Both the position numbers and the translations under genes were made by a program. A stretch of 64,000 nucleotides of DNA from Eubacterium plexicaudatum ASF492 (GTDB lineage: Bacteria > Bacillota > Clostridia > Lachnospirales > Lachnospiraceae): NCBI RefSeq assembly GCF_000364225.2, contig NZ_AQFT02000001.1, forward strand, positions 4,235,501 to 4,299,500, in the 5' to 3' direction. Shown here piece by piece: positions 17,192 to 26,938 of the stretch (the stretch's first letter is position 1; every line of letters starts with the position of its first letter). The notes beneath the pieces are model-generated. The model did not search any database and was not told where the DNA came from. It was given only the letters and a program-made list of their open reading frames with translations.

Positions 17192-18998
17192 ATTTATAAT
17201 ATAAGCAGAAAGAAATACGGAGGGGCGCATATGCCGGCTGATAATGAAGAATACACACGGCTGTTGGAAGAAATGGTGGAACAGATGAAAGCGCATATAC
17301 TGTCCCAGGATGCACGCATCCTGGAACAGGAACAGACGATCGCGGACCTGCGCTCCCTTGTGGATGACCTGCGTCTTTTGAAGGCCGGCCTGGAGGAGAC
17401 GCTTGAAGAATTCAAGCGCCAGCTGTTCGGAACAAAAAGCGAAAAAACAAAAACCTCCCAGGCCGATGCCGCAGTGGAAACAGAAGATCCAGCCTCAAAA
17501 ACAACGGTAAAAGAACACACACGGGCAAAAAAGAAAAAAACAACAAGGGATGAACGCTATGCAGACATCCCTGTCCGTGATGTCGTTATACCTGTCCCGG
17601 ACAAAGACCGCCGCTGTCCGTACTGCAATGCGGAAATGATGCCGCTCGGGCGTAAGGAAGTCCGCACAGAGCTGCGCATAACCCCGGCAAAAGTGGAACG
17701 TGTCCGTTATATGCAGGAGGAGCTGATCTGTCCGGAATGCCGTAAGGACGGTGACGGGACGATCGTACAGGCGCAAACGCCTGCGCCTTTGCTGCCGCAC
17801 AGCCCGGCATCGCCGTCTGCTGTAGCATATGTCATGTTTGATAAAAGCTTTGCAAGTGTCCCATACTACCGCCAGGAAGCCTGCATGGCCCAGCTTGGCC
17901 TGAAACTGCCTCGTGAGACCATGGCGAACTGGTATATCAGATGCGCCCTGGAATATTTCCAGCCGGTATATGACCGTCTGCATGGACTCCTCCTGCAGAG
18001 AGGGGTCATCCATGCGGATGAAACCACATGCCAGGTGCTGCGTGAAAAAGGGAGGGCCGCAGAATCCACTTCGTATATGTGGCTGTATTTAAGCGGAAGC
18101 GATGGCCTGCCGCCGATCGTGCTTTACGAATACCAGGCGGGGCGCAGCGGGGATTTTCCAAAGGCATTCCTGGATGGATTTTCCGGCATCGTACAGTGCG
18201 ACGGGTACAGCGGCTATAACAAGGTAGAAGATGTAATACTCGCTGTGTGCTGCGCACACTGCCGCAGGAAGTTTTACGAAGCCCTCCCGACAGAGCGGCA
18301 GAAGCAGTTGAAACTGCTGGACATAAATTCAGAAACGGAAGTAAAAGACATCCCGCTTCCAGGCCCGGAACAAATGAAAAGCATAATCCCGGCTGAAATC
18401 GGGCTCATGTTCTTCAACAAGCTCTTTTTCATTGAAAAAGGGCTCAAAGGCATGGAACCGGACCTGCGGAAAGCAAAACGCCTGGAAAAGGAGCCGCCTG
18501 TCTGGGAAAAGTTCTGGGCATGGGTCGAAACACTAAAGCCGCTCGGCGGCAGCAAGCTGGAAAAAGCTGTCAATTACGCGATAAACCACAGAGAAACGCT
18601 GCAGAGCTATCTGTTGGACGGCAGATGCGAATTGTCAAACAATGCAGCGGAGCGGCGTGCAAAATCTTATGCCATCGGAAGGAAAAATTCCCTGTTCCAT
18701 ACATCCGTTGCGGGTGCTAAAGCAGGTGCGCTTGTTTACAGCATGATAGAAACTGCAAAGGCCAATAAGTTAAATGTATTCCAGTATCTTTATATCCTGC
18801 TGCTGTATATGCCCGATCATAAAGATGATCCTGCTGCGGTTGAAATACTTCTTCCATGGAGCAGTTTTATCAAAGAACACTGTACAGGGCTGATTGATGT
18901 TGAAACGATAACACCTGAAAACAAGCCTCAGCTGCCGCTATAAACTATTTTACACCTAAACATATCATCAGGGGAACGGTAGGTTGTTCATCGCTTAC
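17192..18998 (+). mobile_element. IS66-family element, left part missing
   Basis: The right end GGTTGTTCATCGCTTAC (ending 18998) is the same type as the ends of the complete IS66 at 55962-58935. The tnpA and tnpB genes and the left end are absent, because the DDE_5-like IS copy A abuts directly upstream of tnpC. The right junction enters an integrase gene (GGCTTTTGATATG). Confidence 0.75.
17231..18943 (+). CDS. tnpC: IS66 transposase TnpC
   Basis: Encodes 570 residues from MPADNEEYTRLLEEMVEQMK with GGAGGGG before the start. The order is an N-terminal leucine-rich coiled coil, a zinc-finger region (RRCPYCNAEM...LICPECRKDG), then the DDE domain: VIHADETTCQVL (Asp), VQCDGYSGYNKV (Asp) and GRCELSNNAAERRAKSYAIG (Glu). 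It is full length and about 85 percent similar by eye to the copy at 56017. Without tnpA/tnpB it is probably not functional. Confidence 0.85.
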   Translation: MPADNEEYTRLLEEMVEQMKAHILSQDARILEQEQTIADLRSLVDDLRLLKAGLEETLEEFKRQLFGTKSEKTKTSQADAAVETEDPASKTTVKEHTRAKKKKTTRDERYADIPVRDVVIPVPDKDRRCPYCNAEMMPLGRKEVRTELRITPAKVERVRYMQEELICPECRKDGDGTIVQAQTPAPLLPHSPASPSAVAYVMFDKSFASVPYYRQEACMAQLGLKLPRETMANWYIRCALEYFQPVYDRLHGLLLQRGVIHADETTCQVLREKGRAAESTSYMWLYLSGSDGLPPIVLYEYQAGRSGDFPKAFLDGFSGIVQCDGYSGYNKVEDVILAVCCAHCRRKFYEALPTERQKQLKLLDINSETEVKDIPLPGPEQMKSIIPAEIGLMFFNKLFFIEKGLKGMEPDLRKAKRLEKEPPVWEKFWAWVETLKPLGGSKLEKAVNYAINHRETLQSYLLDGRCELSNNAAERRAKSYAIGRKNSLFHTSVAGAKAGALVYSMIETAKANKLNVFQYLYILLLYMPDHKDDPAAVEILLPWSSFIKEHCTGLIDVETITPENKPQLPL

Positions 18999-18999
18999 G

Positions 19000-19512
19000 G
19001 CTTTTGATATGTTGTTCTACACGGGAATGCGGTCTGGAGAGCTTCTTGCGCTTACGCCCGCTGACATACTGCCGGACAAGCGTATTTCCATCAACAAGAA
19101 CTATGCCAAAGTAAAAGGCGAGGAGCTAATCCTGATTCCCAAAACAGCGAAAAGCAACCGGAGTATCGCCATACCCGATTTTCTTTATGATGATATTTTC
19201 GATTATATTTCAAAACTTGGAGGGATTGGAAAAGATGACCGGATCTTTTATTTTACAAAATCCGCACTGGAAAAGGAGATCAAACGGGTTGCTGAAAAAG
19301 CAGGCTTGCCAAACATACGTGTGCATGACCTCAGGCATTCACACGCCAGCATGCTGATTGATATGGGTTTTGACATTTTGGAGATTTCAGAACGGCTTGG
19401 GCATGAATCTGCTAAAACCACGCTGGACACTTATTCCCACCTGTATCCAGAAAAAGATACGAAACTGGCCGGGGCATTGAATATGCTGCGCAGGCCGGAA
19501 ATCGAACCATAA
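19000..19512 (+). pseudogene. Tyrosine-recombinase integrase, C-terminal two thirds
   Basis: From 19000 the frame reads AFDMLFYTGMRSGELLALTP (catalytic Arg), HDLRHSHASMLIDMG (H-x2-R) and ERLGHESAKTTLDTYSHLYP (His and Tyr nucleophile). The N-terminal SAM-like domain is missing because the IS66 end sits at 18998. It was the integrase of the element that carries the ImmA/XRE genes just downstream. Confidence 0.8.
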
Positions 19513-19548
19513 ACTTCTATATTCCTTTCAAAATACATCATAAAAAAA

Positions 19549-19581
19549 TTGCCTGTATGTAGACTGTATACATACAGGCAA
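19549..19581. terminator. Bidirectional terminator between integrase and small gene
   Basis: TTGCCTGTATGTA pairs perfectly with TACATACAGGCAA, preceded by an A run (TAAAAAAATT) and followed by ATTCGCTTATTT. It separates two converging genes. Confidence 0.7.
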
Positions 19582-19586
19582 TTCGC

Positions 19587-19724
19587 TTATTTACTTGGTT
19601 TCGCTATCGGCTTTGCAGGCTTTTTCCCAGAACCAATCCAAATAGGAAACGCCCTTTTGCCATAATCTTTTGCATATACCTTCGTTCCATCTTTTTTTGT
19701 AAAGCTCGCACGAAAAATATACAT
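19587..19724 (-). CDS. 45-residue basic protein
   Basis: Starts MYIFRASFTKKDGTKVYAKD and ends KPAKPIAKPSK. AAAGGAG lies 8 bases before the ATG. It is small and basic with a beta-rich N-terminus. Position between integrase and ImmA/XRE genes fits an excisionase-like or conserved accessory protein of IMEs, but the function is not known to me. Confidence 0.5.
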   Translation of the reverse strand: MYIFRASFTKKDGTKVYAKDYGKRAFPIWIGSGKKPAKPIAKPSK

Positions 19725-19888
19725 ATGACCATCTCCTTTCACAAAAAAATCACTTGCAAAAGGATACCTATAATGCTATAATTAATTTGCGTATAGAAAT
19801 TATAACAGTCACAAAATAGGTATTTTTGTGAGTGACCAAGCACCTTAGTGCTTGGTTTTTCTATGTTATGGGTGTATCCCTTAACATC

Positions 19889-20395
19889 TTATTTACCATG
19901 ATATAACTTATATTGTATTTGAGCTGCCTGTCTTGACATCCCACATTGCACCATTATTTCATCCAGATTCATGTGGTAGGTCAAATAATGTGGTGCCATG
20001 AGTTCTCCAGCGAATGCATTAGCTTGCCATTCCGGATCCCTGTATGCCGGAATTTTACCTCGTGCAAAGCTAACCCGGTCAGGAGTATGTAGCAAGAAAT
20101 GCCCCAATTCATGACATAAAGTAAATCGGTCTCTCGGATTCCCTTTTATTGCACCGCAATAGACGTCTTCTCTTATATAAAGTACATTCCTTTTCGTATT
20201 TGTAAGCCCATACGTATTACTCATCTCTTCCACAGTCAATATTTCGTAATTTAATCCTAATTGCGGAAGACACCATTCAATAAAACGTACAATCGGAAAA
20301 TACAAAACATCACCCAGTCCAAACAACTGTCGAAATTCTTTTACAAACTGCCTGATACTTTCTCGTGACATGGGTGATACAGAAACATTTTGCAT
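19889..20395 (-). CDS. ImmA/IrrE-family metallopeptidase
   Basis: Encodes 168 residues. The zinc site HELGHFLLH (about residue 95) and the downstream Glu helix (WQANAFAGELMAP) are diagnostic of ImmA/IrrE. In ICEBs1 the ImmA protease cleaves the ImmR repressor to allow excision. The XRE gene lies 12 bp upstream on the same strand, the same arrangement, so it most likely controls the local mobile element. Confidence 0.85.
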   Translation of the reverse strand: MQNVSVSPMSRESIRQFVKEFRQLFGLGDVLYFPIVRFIEWCLPQLGLNYEILTVEEMSNTYGLTNTKRNVLYIREDVYCGAIKGNPRDRFTLCHELGHFLLHTPDRVSFARGKIPAYRDPEWQANAFAGELMAPHYLTYHMNLDEIMVQCGMSRQAAQIQYKLYHGK

Positions 20396-20407
20396 AAATT
20401 TCCCCCT

Positions 20408-20758
20408 TTATCCACCTAATTTTTTCAGCAAATTTTCCTTTTCAGATTTCGACATATCACCGAGCTTTCTTGCAAATGCGAGCATCAAGTCGCTATCATC
20501 TTCTTGAATATTTGGAATTTTCAGGGTCTTTGCTTTCCTTGACTCATCAATACTATCACATAGCTCAGAATATTCGACACCTTTTATATTATAATGAGAT
20601 GCTATTTTCTCTTTCCACTCAACAGGAGGCTTAGCTTTTCCATTTTCAACTTTTGACAGAAAGGCTGCTGATACACCAAGATACTTAGCCATATCAAGAA
20701 GCAACTCATTATTGTCAATTCGCAACTTACGACTTATCTTCCCAAAATTAGTAAGCAT
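20408..20758 (-). CDS. XRE-family repressor paired with ImmA
   Basis: Encodes 116 residues. The HTH is at residues 8-60 (KLRIDNNELLLDMAKYLGVS, AAFLSKVENGKAKPP). The acidic C-terminus ends MSKSEKENLLKKLGG. AGGAGAGG precedes the start at 20758. It is co-transcribed with the ImmA-like protease and is likely its substrate. Confidence 0.8.
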   Translation of the reverse strand: MLTNFGKISRKLRIDNNELLLDMAKYLGVSAAFLSKVENGKAKPPVEWKEKIASHYNIKGVEYSELCDSIDESRKAKTLKIPNIQEDDSDLMLAFARKLGDMSKSEKENLLKKLGG

Positions 20759-20917
20759 AAACCTCTCCTCCATTTCGTTTTTTATATTATACAGTATATA
20801 TGTTCTCGGAAATTTTGTCAACCTGTTTTAAGAAAATAAGATAACCATTTTTTTGGTTAAAAAGAAATTAGATATCAAGTCCCGCAATATTTATTTTTAT
20901 AATTCAAAAGAAAGCCC

Positions 20918-20946
20918 TTGAAATCACAACAGCATCATGATATATT
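20918..20946 (+). promoter_or_regulatory. Sigma-A type promoter for antisense RNA
   Basis: TTGAAA, 17 bases, TATATT on the plus strand. The predicted start is near 20953, about 80 bases before a terminator hairpin. No coding frame lies between, so it should drive a small RNA. Confidence 0.6.
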
Positions 20947-20952
20947 ATACAT

Positions 20953-21038
20953 AGAAACAGTGCTGCCGACAGACGGCTAGCCCACTTAAAATTGCTGAAT
21001 AGCCGCTTAGTTTAGCAGACCGAGGCGGCTATTTTTGT
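20953..21038 (+). ncRNA. Candidate antitoxin RNA, antisense to a small toxin gene
   Basis: About 85 nt from the promoter at 20918 to the hairpin AGCCGC...GCGGCT followed by ATTTTTG (21001-21036). Its 3' end overlaps the stop codon region of the minus-strand toxin gene (21029). Convergent 3' overlap is the arrangement of TxpA/RatA-type type I systems. Confidence 0.5.
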
Positions 21039-21133
21039 GAATTCCTTCTATCATCGCTTCCGATGGCATATCCAAGTCCGAAGCAGGTCAGGCCGAAGCC
21101 CAGCACTGCAATAAGTCCTTCCAATGTCAACAT
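21029..21133 (-). CDS. Holin-like type I toxin, 34 residues
   Basis: Reads MLTLEGLIAVLGFGLTCFGL, then GYAIGSDDRRNSQK: one hydrophobic helix with a charged C-terminus. This is the pattern of the putative holin-like toxins of clostridia and bacilli. AAGGAGGG lies 8 bases before the ATG. A structured leader of about 100 nt separates it from its promoter, as in other type I toxin mRNAs. It would insert in the membrane. Confidence 0.6.
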   Translation of the reverse strand: MLTLEGLIAVLGFGLTCFGLGYAIGSDDRRNSQK

Positions 21134-21242
21134 CCGTTCTGCCCTCCTTTCCAAGATTCCCTTTCGGGTTTCTATGTAAACGGAGGGTCACAGTCCCTCC
21201 GGAGAGGGCTAACCGCCTGCCATCCTGGCAGCACCTGAATGC

Positions 21243-21271
21243 ATTGTAGCACACCTTTTGACATTTTACAA
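21243..21271 (-). promoter_or_regulatory. Promoter of the small toxin mRNA
   Basis: On the minus strand TTGTAA (21271-21266), 17 bases, TACAAT (21248-21243). Downstream the leader contains CTCCGGAGGGACTGTGACCCTCCG-like pairing, which could hide the ribosome site. Confidence 0.55.
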
Positions 21272-21810
21272 CAATTTCCGATTCTGCGGAATATGTGGAA
21301 AGAGCTTATTTTTCCATCTCATATCAATCTCACGGAGACAGAAAAAGGACTGAAAAACCCTTTAAAATCAGGCTTTCCAGTCCAAATGTCCGCTATTCGA
21401 ACTCGGCGTGTTCTTTGTTTCTCTTAACTGTATTTATTTAAGTTTTGTGCAAATACACGCCCTTTTTTACTTCAATTACATCATTTATTATGGCTTGCTG
21501 ATTTTCTGTTGCCAAAATGTTGCCACGCATTTATTATAGCAAAACCCCACAGATTAGCAAGCCATTTTTCAAATGTTACGCAGTAAAAACCTATTTTTGA
21601 GGGTAAAGGTATAAAATATCGTTCTGTATTTATTTACGTCCTAAAGACCTTGCAAAATAAGGTTTTCAAAATGGCTAAAGCGTAACAAATCGTTCACCCA
21701 CTCCTATTTTCTCCTTAACTGCCTTTATTACATGGTGCTAGCACCATGTTCATATCGTTAATAAGAGAATATATTTCCCTATATACCTCTACGAAATATC
21801 GCATTGAAAA
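21272..21810. other. Intergenic region, no gene seen
   Basis: Contains a GGACTG...CAGTCC hairpin near 21344-21388, followed by CTATTCGAACTC, a string also present at 4192-4203 after the integrase fragment. It may be the scar of an integration site. The rest is AT-rich with no coding potential that I trust. Confidence 0.35.
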
Positions 21811-22323
21811 TCACATTTCTGTTTTCAGTAAAGAATACATCTTCATGTCAATGACTTTCCCATTCTTCACAGCATTACTTCTCAATGTACCTTCGTACTG
21901 AAATCCTGCTTTTTCAAGCATCCGGCAAGAAGCAGCATTATACGCAAACGGTTCTGCATAAATACGGAGAATATCGCTTTTGCAAAAAACATATTCACAA
22001 ATCTGCTTTACTGCTTCGGTCATAATACCCCTGCCCCAATATTCTTCCGCAACATAATATCCTAATTCAGCAGTCTGCCTATGTATGTTTTCCTGCCGGA
22101 AAACTCCGATACTTCCAACCACTTTGTTATCTACTGTAATTGCAAATGCAAAAGTATCATTTTCATTTGCAGAGAGCATAGAAGAAATATAGTCTGCTCC
22201 ATCTTGTTCTGTATAAGGATATGGTAATCCGTCCCGAAGATTATCTTGTATCTTTCTATTGGAAAGAGCCTCTGCTAAATCTTTTGCATCTGACAATTTC
22301 CATTTTCTTATATTGCATTTCAT
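21811..22323 (-). CDS. GNAT acetyltransferase, RimJ/RimL type
   Basis: Encodes 170 residues. NRKIQDNLRDGLPYPYTEQD, then AELGYYVAEEYWGRGIMTEA (acetyl-CoA site with the GRGIMTEA loop) and YAEPFAYNAASCRMLEKAGF are typical of RimJ/RimL-like N-acetyltransferases. The substrate cannot be told. It is the last of three GNAT genes on the minus strand. Confidence 0.8.
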   Translation of the reverse strand: MKCNIRKWKLSDAKDLAEALSNRKIQDNLRDGLPYPYTEQDGADYISSMLSANENDTFAFAITVDNKVVGSIGVFRQENIHRQTAELGYYVAEEYWGRGIMTEAVKQICEYVFCKSDILRIYAEPFAYNAASCRMLEKAGFQYEGTLRSNAVKNGKVIDMKMYSLLKTEM

Positions 22324-22362
22324 TTTATACCGCCTTTTATGTACGTTGACACCAACTAATTT

Positions 22363-22815
22363 TTAATTTTTTTCCATAACTTCATAGACCAGCTTCACAT
22401 CATTTTCTAACTCATAAATTCCATGCCCTACAGTTTTATAACCTCTATGCTCATATAAAAACACTGCTGGAAGTGAAGCGTCTAAAACAGCAACATCAAA
22501 TTTTTCTGAAATTTCCATTTCCAAACAATCCATAATATACGATCCGAAGCCTTGCTTCTGATAAGTAGGCAGCACATATAATCCCGTAATATGATTATTA
22601 TCAAAGCAGCCCGTTCCAACAATCGCACCATTCTCAAATAATACGCCCATATTTCCAGATGCTATACCATCTAAAATATGTTCTTTACTATGATGTTGGC
22701 AAAAGAAATCCACTACCTCTTTGGGATAATACTTTGCATATACCGCTTTAATCGTTGTATGTAAAACATTATAAATCTCACTCGCCATGTCAGAAGTCGC
22801 CGTTACATATTCCAT
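22363..22815 (-). CDS. GNAT acetyltransferase
   Basis: Encodes 150 residues. The acetyl-CoA motif is GLYVLPTYQKQGFGSYIMDC (about residue 85), followed by LDASLPAVFLYEHRGYKTVG. It stands alone between two other GNAT genes with about 40 and 120 bp gaps, so co-transcription is possible. The substrate is unknown. Confidence 0.75.
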   Translation of the reverse strand: MEYVTATSDMASEIYNVLHTTIKAVYAKYYPKEVVDFFCQHHSKEHILDGIASGNMGVLFENGAIVGTGCFDNNHITGLYVLPTYQKQGFGSYIMDCLEMEISEKFDVAVLDASLPAVFLYEHRGYKTVGHGIYELENDVKLVYEVMEKN

Positions 22816-22933
22816 ACTTTCCTCCCAAAATATCTAAATACAAATTTTTTCTCTAACCACCTATATTACATAATACCATCATGTTAAAATCATTACTAAA
22901 AAATTTATTCTATCTTTCTCGCAATATAGGAAT

Positions 22934-23395
22934 TTATCTGCCTCTCAAATCCTTTGCCATACACAATGATTCTGGCATATTCACATATGGAGCATAATTG
23001 GGAATAATATCAAACCCCAATTTTTTATATACAGCACAAGATTCAGCTAATAACTCTCCTGTTTCAAGAATCATCCTTTTATATCCCAATTCCATAGCCC
23101 ACTCTATCAACAAGGCAACAAGTTTACTCCCTATCCCCCGTCCTTGATATTCAGTATGCACAAACACTCTCTTTAGTTCTATATTTTCTTCATCATACTT
23201 TCTTATAGCACCACCGCCAACCACCTTATCATTTTCATAAACAACGATTGCTTCTTTTATTTCATCTAGCTGGTTATATTTCTTGTATTTATCTCTCTTT
23301 ATCTTTTTTCCCACACGCCTGTCCAAATCAATATCAAGAAGTCGGCAGTTTTCTATAAAATCTTTATTCCTGCCGTCTGTTCTAATAAAATCCAT
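22934..23395 (-). CDS. GNAT acetyltransferase
   Basis: Encodes 153 residues from [17 protein letters not shown] at 23395, chosen because GGAGGTGA sits 5-10 bases upstream. The acetyl-CoA motif is [20 protein letters not shown], followed by [19 protein letters not shown]. It resembles small N-acetyltransferases of the PhnO/ElaA-like kind. The substrate is unknown. Confidence 0.8.
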   Translation of the reverse strand: MDFIRTDGRNKDFIENCRLLDIDLDRRVGKKIKRDKYKKYNQLDEIKEAIVVYENDKVVGGGAIRKYDEENIELKRVFVHTEYQGRGIGSKLVALLIEWAMELGYKRMILETGELLAESCAVYKKLGFDIIPNYAPYVNMPESLCMAKDLRGR

Positions 23396-23499
23396 TAAAA
23401 TCACCTCCATAGCTCAAATTGATAAGTTAGATTATACCACGTTCATTCTCCATTTGCCATAAAAATGTGGAGCATAGCAACCGCCACGCCCCACATTTT

Positions 23500-23820
23500 T
23501 TATCGCTCCAATGCTCTCTCTATCTTCTGTTTCTGCCCTTTCAAATCGTTCTGTTTCTCATACAGACTATTGCGCTCTTTGCAGAGTTCTTTCATGCGCT
23601 CCAACTGCGCCCGCACTCCCTCCCGGCAATCCGGCTCTATCTTTTTATATTCCCCGGTCAGATTGCGAATTGTATTATTGTTTTCTTTTATCTGCTCTGA
23701 CAGGCACACCCAATCTATCAGATTTTGTACTTCCTTGTCCGTTTCGTAAAGGTCTGTTTCCGCCACAATTTTAGCACACAGTCGTATCATAACTTTCTTT
23801 TCCATATCCGTCATATCCAA
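23500..23820 (-). CDS. Coiled-coil protein downstream of mobV
   Basis: Encodes 106 residues: MTDMEKKVMIRLCAKIVAET, then a long charged coiled coil (EQIKENNNTIRNLTGEYKKI to QNDLKGQKQKIERALER). The N-terminal half is duplicated at 55827-55941. It directly follows mobV with a short gap, so it is probably an accessory protein of the mobilizable element. The function is not recognised. Confidence 0.6.
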   Translation of the reverse strand: MDMTDMEKKVMIRLCAKIVAETDLYETDKEVQNLIDWVCLSEQIKENNNTIRNLTGEYKKIEPDCREGVRAQLERMKELCKERNSLYEKQNDLKGQKQKIERALER

Positions 23821-23835
23821 TCAATCCTCACTTTC

Positions 23836-25205
23836 CTATCGGCTCATTTCAAAGGCACGTTTCGGGCGTTTATTTGCCCTTTCTGCCTGTTCCAATACCT
23901 TTGACCGTTCCACTATCGACTGCACCTGTTCCCTGCCGAAATGACGCTCCAAACGCCCCAAATCAGACTCTTTTTCCTGCAATCGGTCTATGGTGTTGCT
24001 CTGCTCCATGACTTTATCCGTCAAGCGGCTAATCTGCTTTTGTTGCCCGTCCATTTTGGCGGTCAGCTTCTGGCTTTGCTCCGTAAGCTGTACACATTTG
24101 ATAGTCAGATTTTTAACGACCTCTTTCAATTTCTCTACAAGCGGGAGTGCCTTTTTATCCCGATAATTCTTTGCGCTCATCAATACCCCTGGCTCTGCCA
24201 ACTGCCATTTCACATCTTCATCATAGGCGTGTATATTGCGCTCCATGACTTCCTTTGACTGTACCATTTTATTTATTTCCTGCTGTAACTTTTTCTGCTG
24301 TTTCTCCAACTTCTCATTTTCGGATAACAGCTTTTCTTTATCCTCTGTCAGCGTTTCCGTCTGCTCTTTCAGCAGATGATTTGTTGCGGAAAGTTCTGAT
24401 ATTTCCTGCCGGATCGCTTCGCCCTCTTTCCGTATCTGCTCCGTTTCCTGCCCTGCCGCTATCTGCTGATGAAGAATATCGTCTAATTCCTCTTTACTGT
24501 CGGAGATTGTCTGTTCCAGTTCTGCAACTTCTTTCTGCCGCTCCTGCTTCTCAAAATCAAGTACCGACAAATGCTTGTTATGTGTGCCTAACTGTTTCCA
24601 CTGTATACCATGCCGCCCCATGACTTTTGAAAGTTCCTGCTTCTCCGCTTCAATCCATTCATTCCATTCCGTCATTCCCCTTGTGCCACCTTTGAAGCCC
24701 TGTTCCGACAATGCACCTTTGAGGGAAACTCTCGTATCAAGCCCACGCTTGCTATTACGGATAAAGGGAACAAAATCAATGTGAATGTGCGGTGTCTGCT
24801 CGTCCATGTGTAAATGACTTGAAAAAACATATAAGTTCGGATTTCTTTTCTGAAACTGCTCCATAAACTCGCATAAAATATCTTTTGCCAACTGCCCCTC
24901 ACTACTCTGTACGTTCATATCGTCTTTGTTGCCGATTTGGAAGATTACTTCATAAAGTAATTTCTCCTGCTTGCCCCGACGTATCTTCTCATAGTAATCG
25001 TCAATCTTTCGGTCACTCCGTTTCTGCTTTGCGTTGTAGCGTTCCAGTGCTTCATCAAAAGATTGTGATAGACCTCTTTTATATCCGAGTGGCAAAACTC
25101 CACGTTATCCCGGCTTCGTTCCTTATCTACATTCTTTGCGCTAAAGGCTCTCGTATTGTGATTGACTGAACCTTTCCCAACCATGCCGCTAATTGTCCTT
25201 TCCAA
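23836..25205 (-). pseudogene. mobV: MobV-family relaxase (Pre/Mob type), frameshifted copy
   Basis: TTG start at 25205 (LERTISGMVGKGSVNHNTRA). The conserved N-terminal NHNTR motif and HLHMDEQTPHIHIDFVPF (metal-binding HxDExxPHxH of MobV) are present. The C-terminal half is a long coiled coil nearly identical to the copy at 54435-55805. One T is missing near 25057-25060 (VYHNL-FDEALERYN), separating residues 1-50 from the rest. Confidence 0.85.
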
Positions 25206-25481
25206 TAGGCATATCCTCCACATTCTATATACTGATTTTACTGCGCCGACAGGCGCAAGGCTTTGTTACTTTCCCGAAAGTAACGCAAAAGCACTTTCGA
25301 CAGACTACGCTCTATCAAAAGTGCCTTTGCGCCCTGCCGGGGGCTTTCCGTCCTAACGGACGGGGCAGCTTTTCGCCGCTTTACTGTTCCCCCATGCGTC
25401 GGTTTGCGTCGATAGCGTCGGTATTTTCTATACCGCCCCGCTATCAAAAATACCGTCGCAACCGACGCATATCGTCGCACC
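25206..25481. other. Candidate oriT region of the MobV element
   Basis: Noncoding between mobV and the ATPase, conserved at 54181-54434. Inverted repeats are GCACTTT...AAAGTGC around ATAGAGCGTAG and TTACTTTCgggAAAGTAA, then a palindromic CGTCGGTATTTT block. MobV relaxases nick upstream of their own gene, so this is the expected oriT position. The exact nick site is not assigned. Confidence 0.5.
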
Positions 25482-26614
25482 TTACTCTTTTTGCTCTAGC
25501 CGTTTCAGAATGATTTTCCTCTCATGCCCCCGCTTGTTGTCATAGAAGATACCGTAGTCATTAAGCAACTGGCTGTTCACTACATTTAATCTCCGGGAAA
25601 GCACGTTTGCCGATAACTGCATATCCGGCAACTGTTTCAGAAGTTCTGTTGCCGTCCCCTCCCACTCCTGCACTTCCTCTGTCAGAAATTCGTTGATTGC
25701 TTCCAGTAATGGGTTGGGCGGCTGTTTCCAAAGTTCCGTTTCCGCTTTCTGAAATTTCCAAATACACTGTTTCCGGTCAAATTCGATTGTTAATTCTTGA
25801 TCGGGCTGGTCACGCCCCACAATATCCATGACCGCCGTGTTGTCCGTGCGCTTTTCTTGTGCATGATAAACGCCCCGTCTGCCGCACCGAGAAGCCCGTT
25901 TGTGCCGGAAATCATATCGAAGCTGTCCTCGGACTCCAACTTGCGGGTGTGGTGAACCACCAACAGGCAGACACCGTATTTATCACTGAATGATTTCAGC
26001 TTTGTCACAATCTCATAGTCACTGGAATAGCTGTACCTATCCCCGCCGACCTCACGCACCTTTTGGAGCGTGTCAATGATAATCAGCCTTGCGTCCTTAT
26101 GCTCTTTGATGAAACCCTCTAATTCTCCGTCCAGTCCCTCATTCAGCGTCTTTGCCTGCGTTGCAAAAAATAAATTGTCCGCACACTCCACGCCAAACAT
26201 GACGGACAGCCGCCGCTGAAGCCTTGCATAATCATCTTCCAGTGCAAGGTATAGTACCGTCCCTTTTCGGACGGGATAATTCCACAGCGGAAGCCCCATA
26301 GCCACATGGTAGGCAAGCTGCCCCATAAAGAACGATTTCCCCACTTTCGGCGCACCCACAAAGAGATAAGTGCCGCCATACAGAAAGCCGTCCACAACAG
26401 GCGTTCTAGGCGGGTAGACCGTATCATACAGTTCTGTCATGGAAACGGTTTGAAGCCCGCCGCCCTGCCCGGATTTCTCCGGGCTTTTTGTGGCTTGCAG
26501 ATTGTTTTTTGCTGTTTCATTTGCTATAATTTCAGTATGATTTTTCATAATTGGCTGTTCCCCATCTGCGCCAACAGATGATACGGGAGCAGTCGATTTC
26601 ATTTTATTTGTCAT
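25482..26614 (-). pseudogene. RepA/AAA_25-type ATPase of the IME, frameshifted
   Basis: Walker A is VGAPKVGKSFFMGQLAYHVA, Walker B is DARLIIIDTLQKVRE, and LLVVHHTRKLESEDSFDMIS resembles the RecA-like helicase RepA core. The C-terminal winged-helix part follows (TATELLKQLPDMQLSANVLS). One A is missing near 25852 (MHKK-SARTT versus MHKKKRTDNTA in the copy at 53411), which splits the gene. It probably helps replicate the excised element. Confidence 0.8.
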
Positions 26615-26934
26615 TCATCTTCCCCTTTCAGACCGTCTAATGTGATTGCGATTACCTGTAACGTGTAGAGCAGTTCGTCATTGTCCGGGCTTATGCTTTC
26701 CATGCGCTTCAATTCCTCATGGATTGCCGCCATCTGATTTTTCAGTGCCTTATACACCCTCGGATTGCCCTGCACCACAACGTCCCGGCATAAGAGCCGC
26801 CTTGTGATGTAGTCCTGCTTTGTCAGTCCCGACAATGCCACCAAATCATTTAATAACTTTGCTTCTTCGTCCGATACCCGGAACGCCACCGTATGATTGC
26901 GCCATCTTCCTTTGTAATCCAGTGATTTTTCCAT
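26611..26934 (-). CDS. Ribbon-helix-helix protein of the MobV IME
   Basis: Encodes 107 residues. The core is HTVAFRVSDEEAKLLNDLVA, LSGLTKQDYITRRLLCRDVV, followed by a helical tail. It overlaps the ATPase start by 4 bp and follows the integrase fragment. Similar proteins sit between integrase and RepA-like ATPase in clostridial IMEs and may bind att or oriT DNA. Confidence 0.65.
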   Translation of the reverse strand: MEKSLDYKGRWRNHTVAFRVSDEEAKLLNDLVALSGLTKQDYITRRLLCRDVVVQGNPRVYKALKNQMAAIHEELKRMESISPDNDELLYTLQVIAITLDGLKGEDE

Positions 26935-26938
26935 GTTC

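Noticed and set aside
17495..18013. Minus-strand open frames inside both IS66 tnpC genes
   Set aside because: Long antisense frames of a GC-biased coding sequence, seen in both copies, with no start signals.
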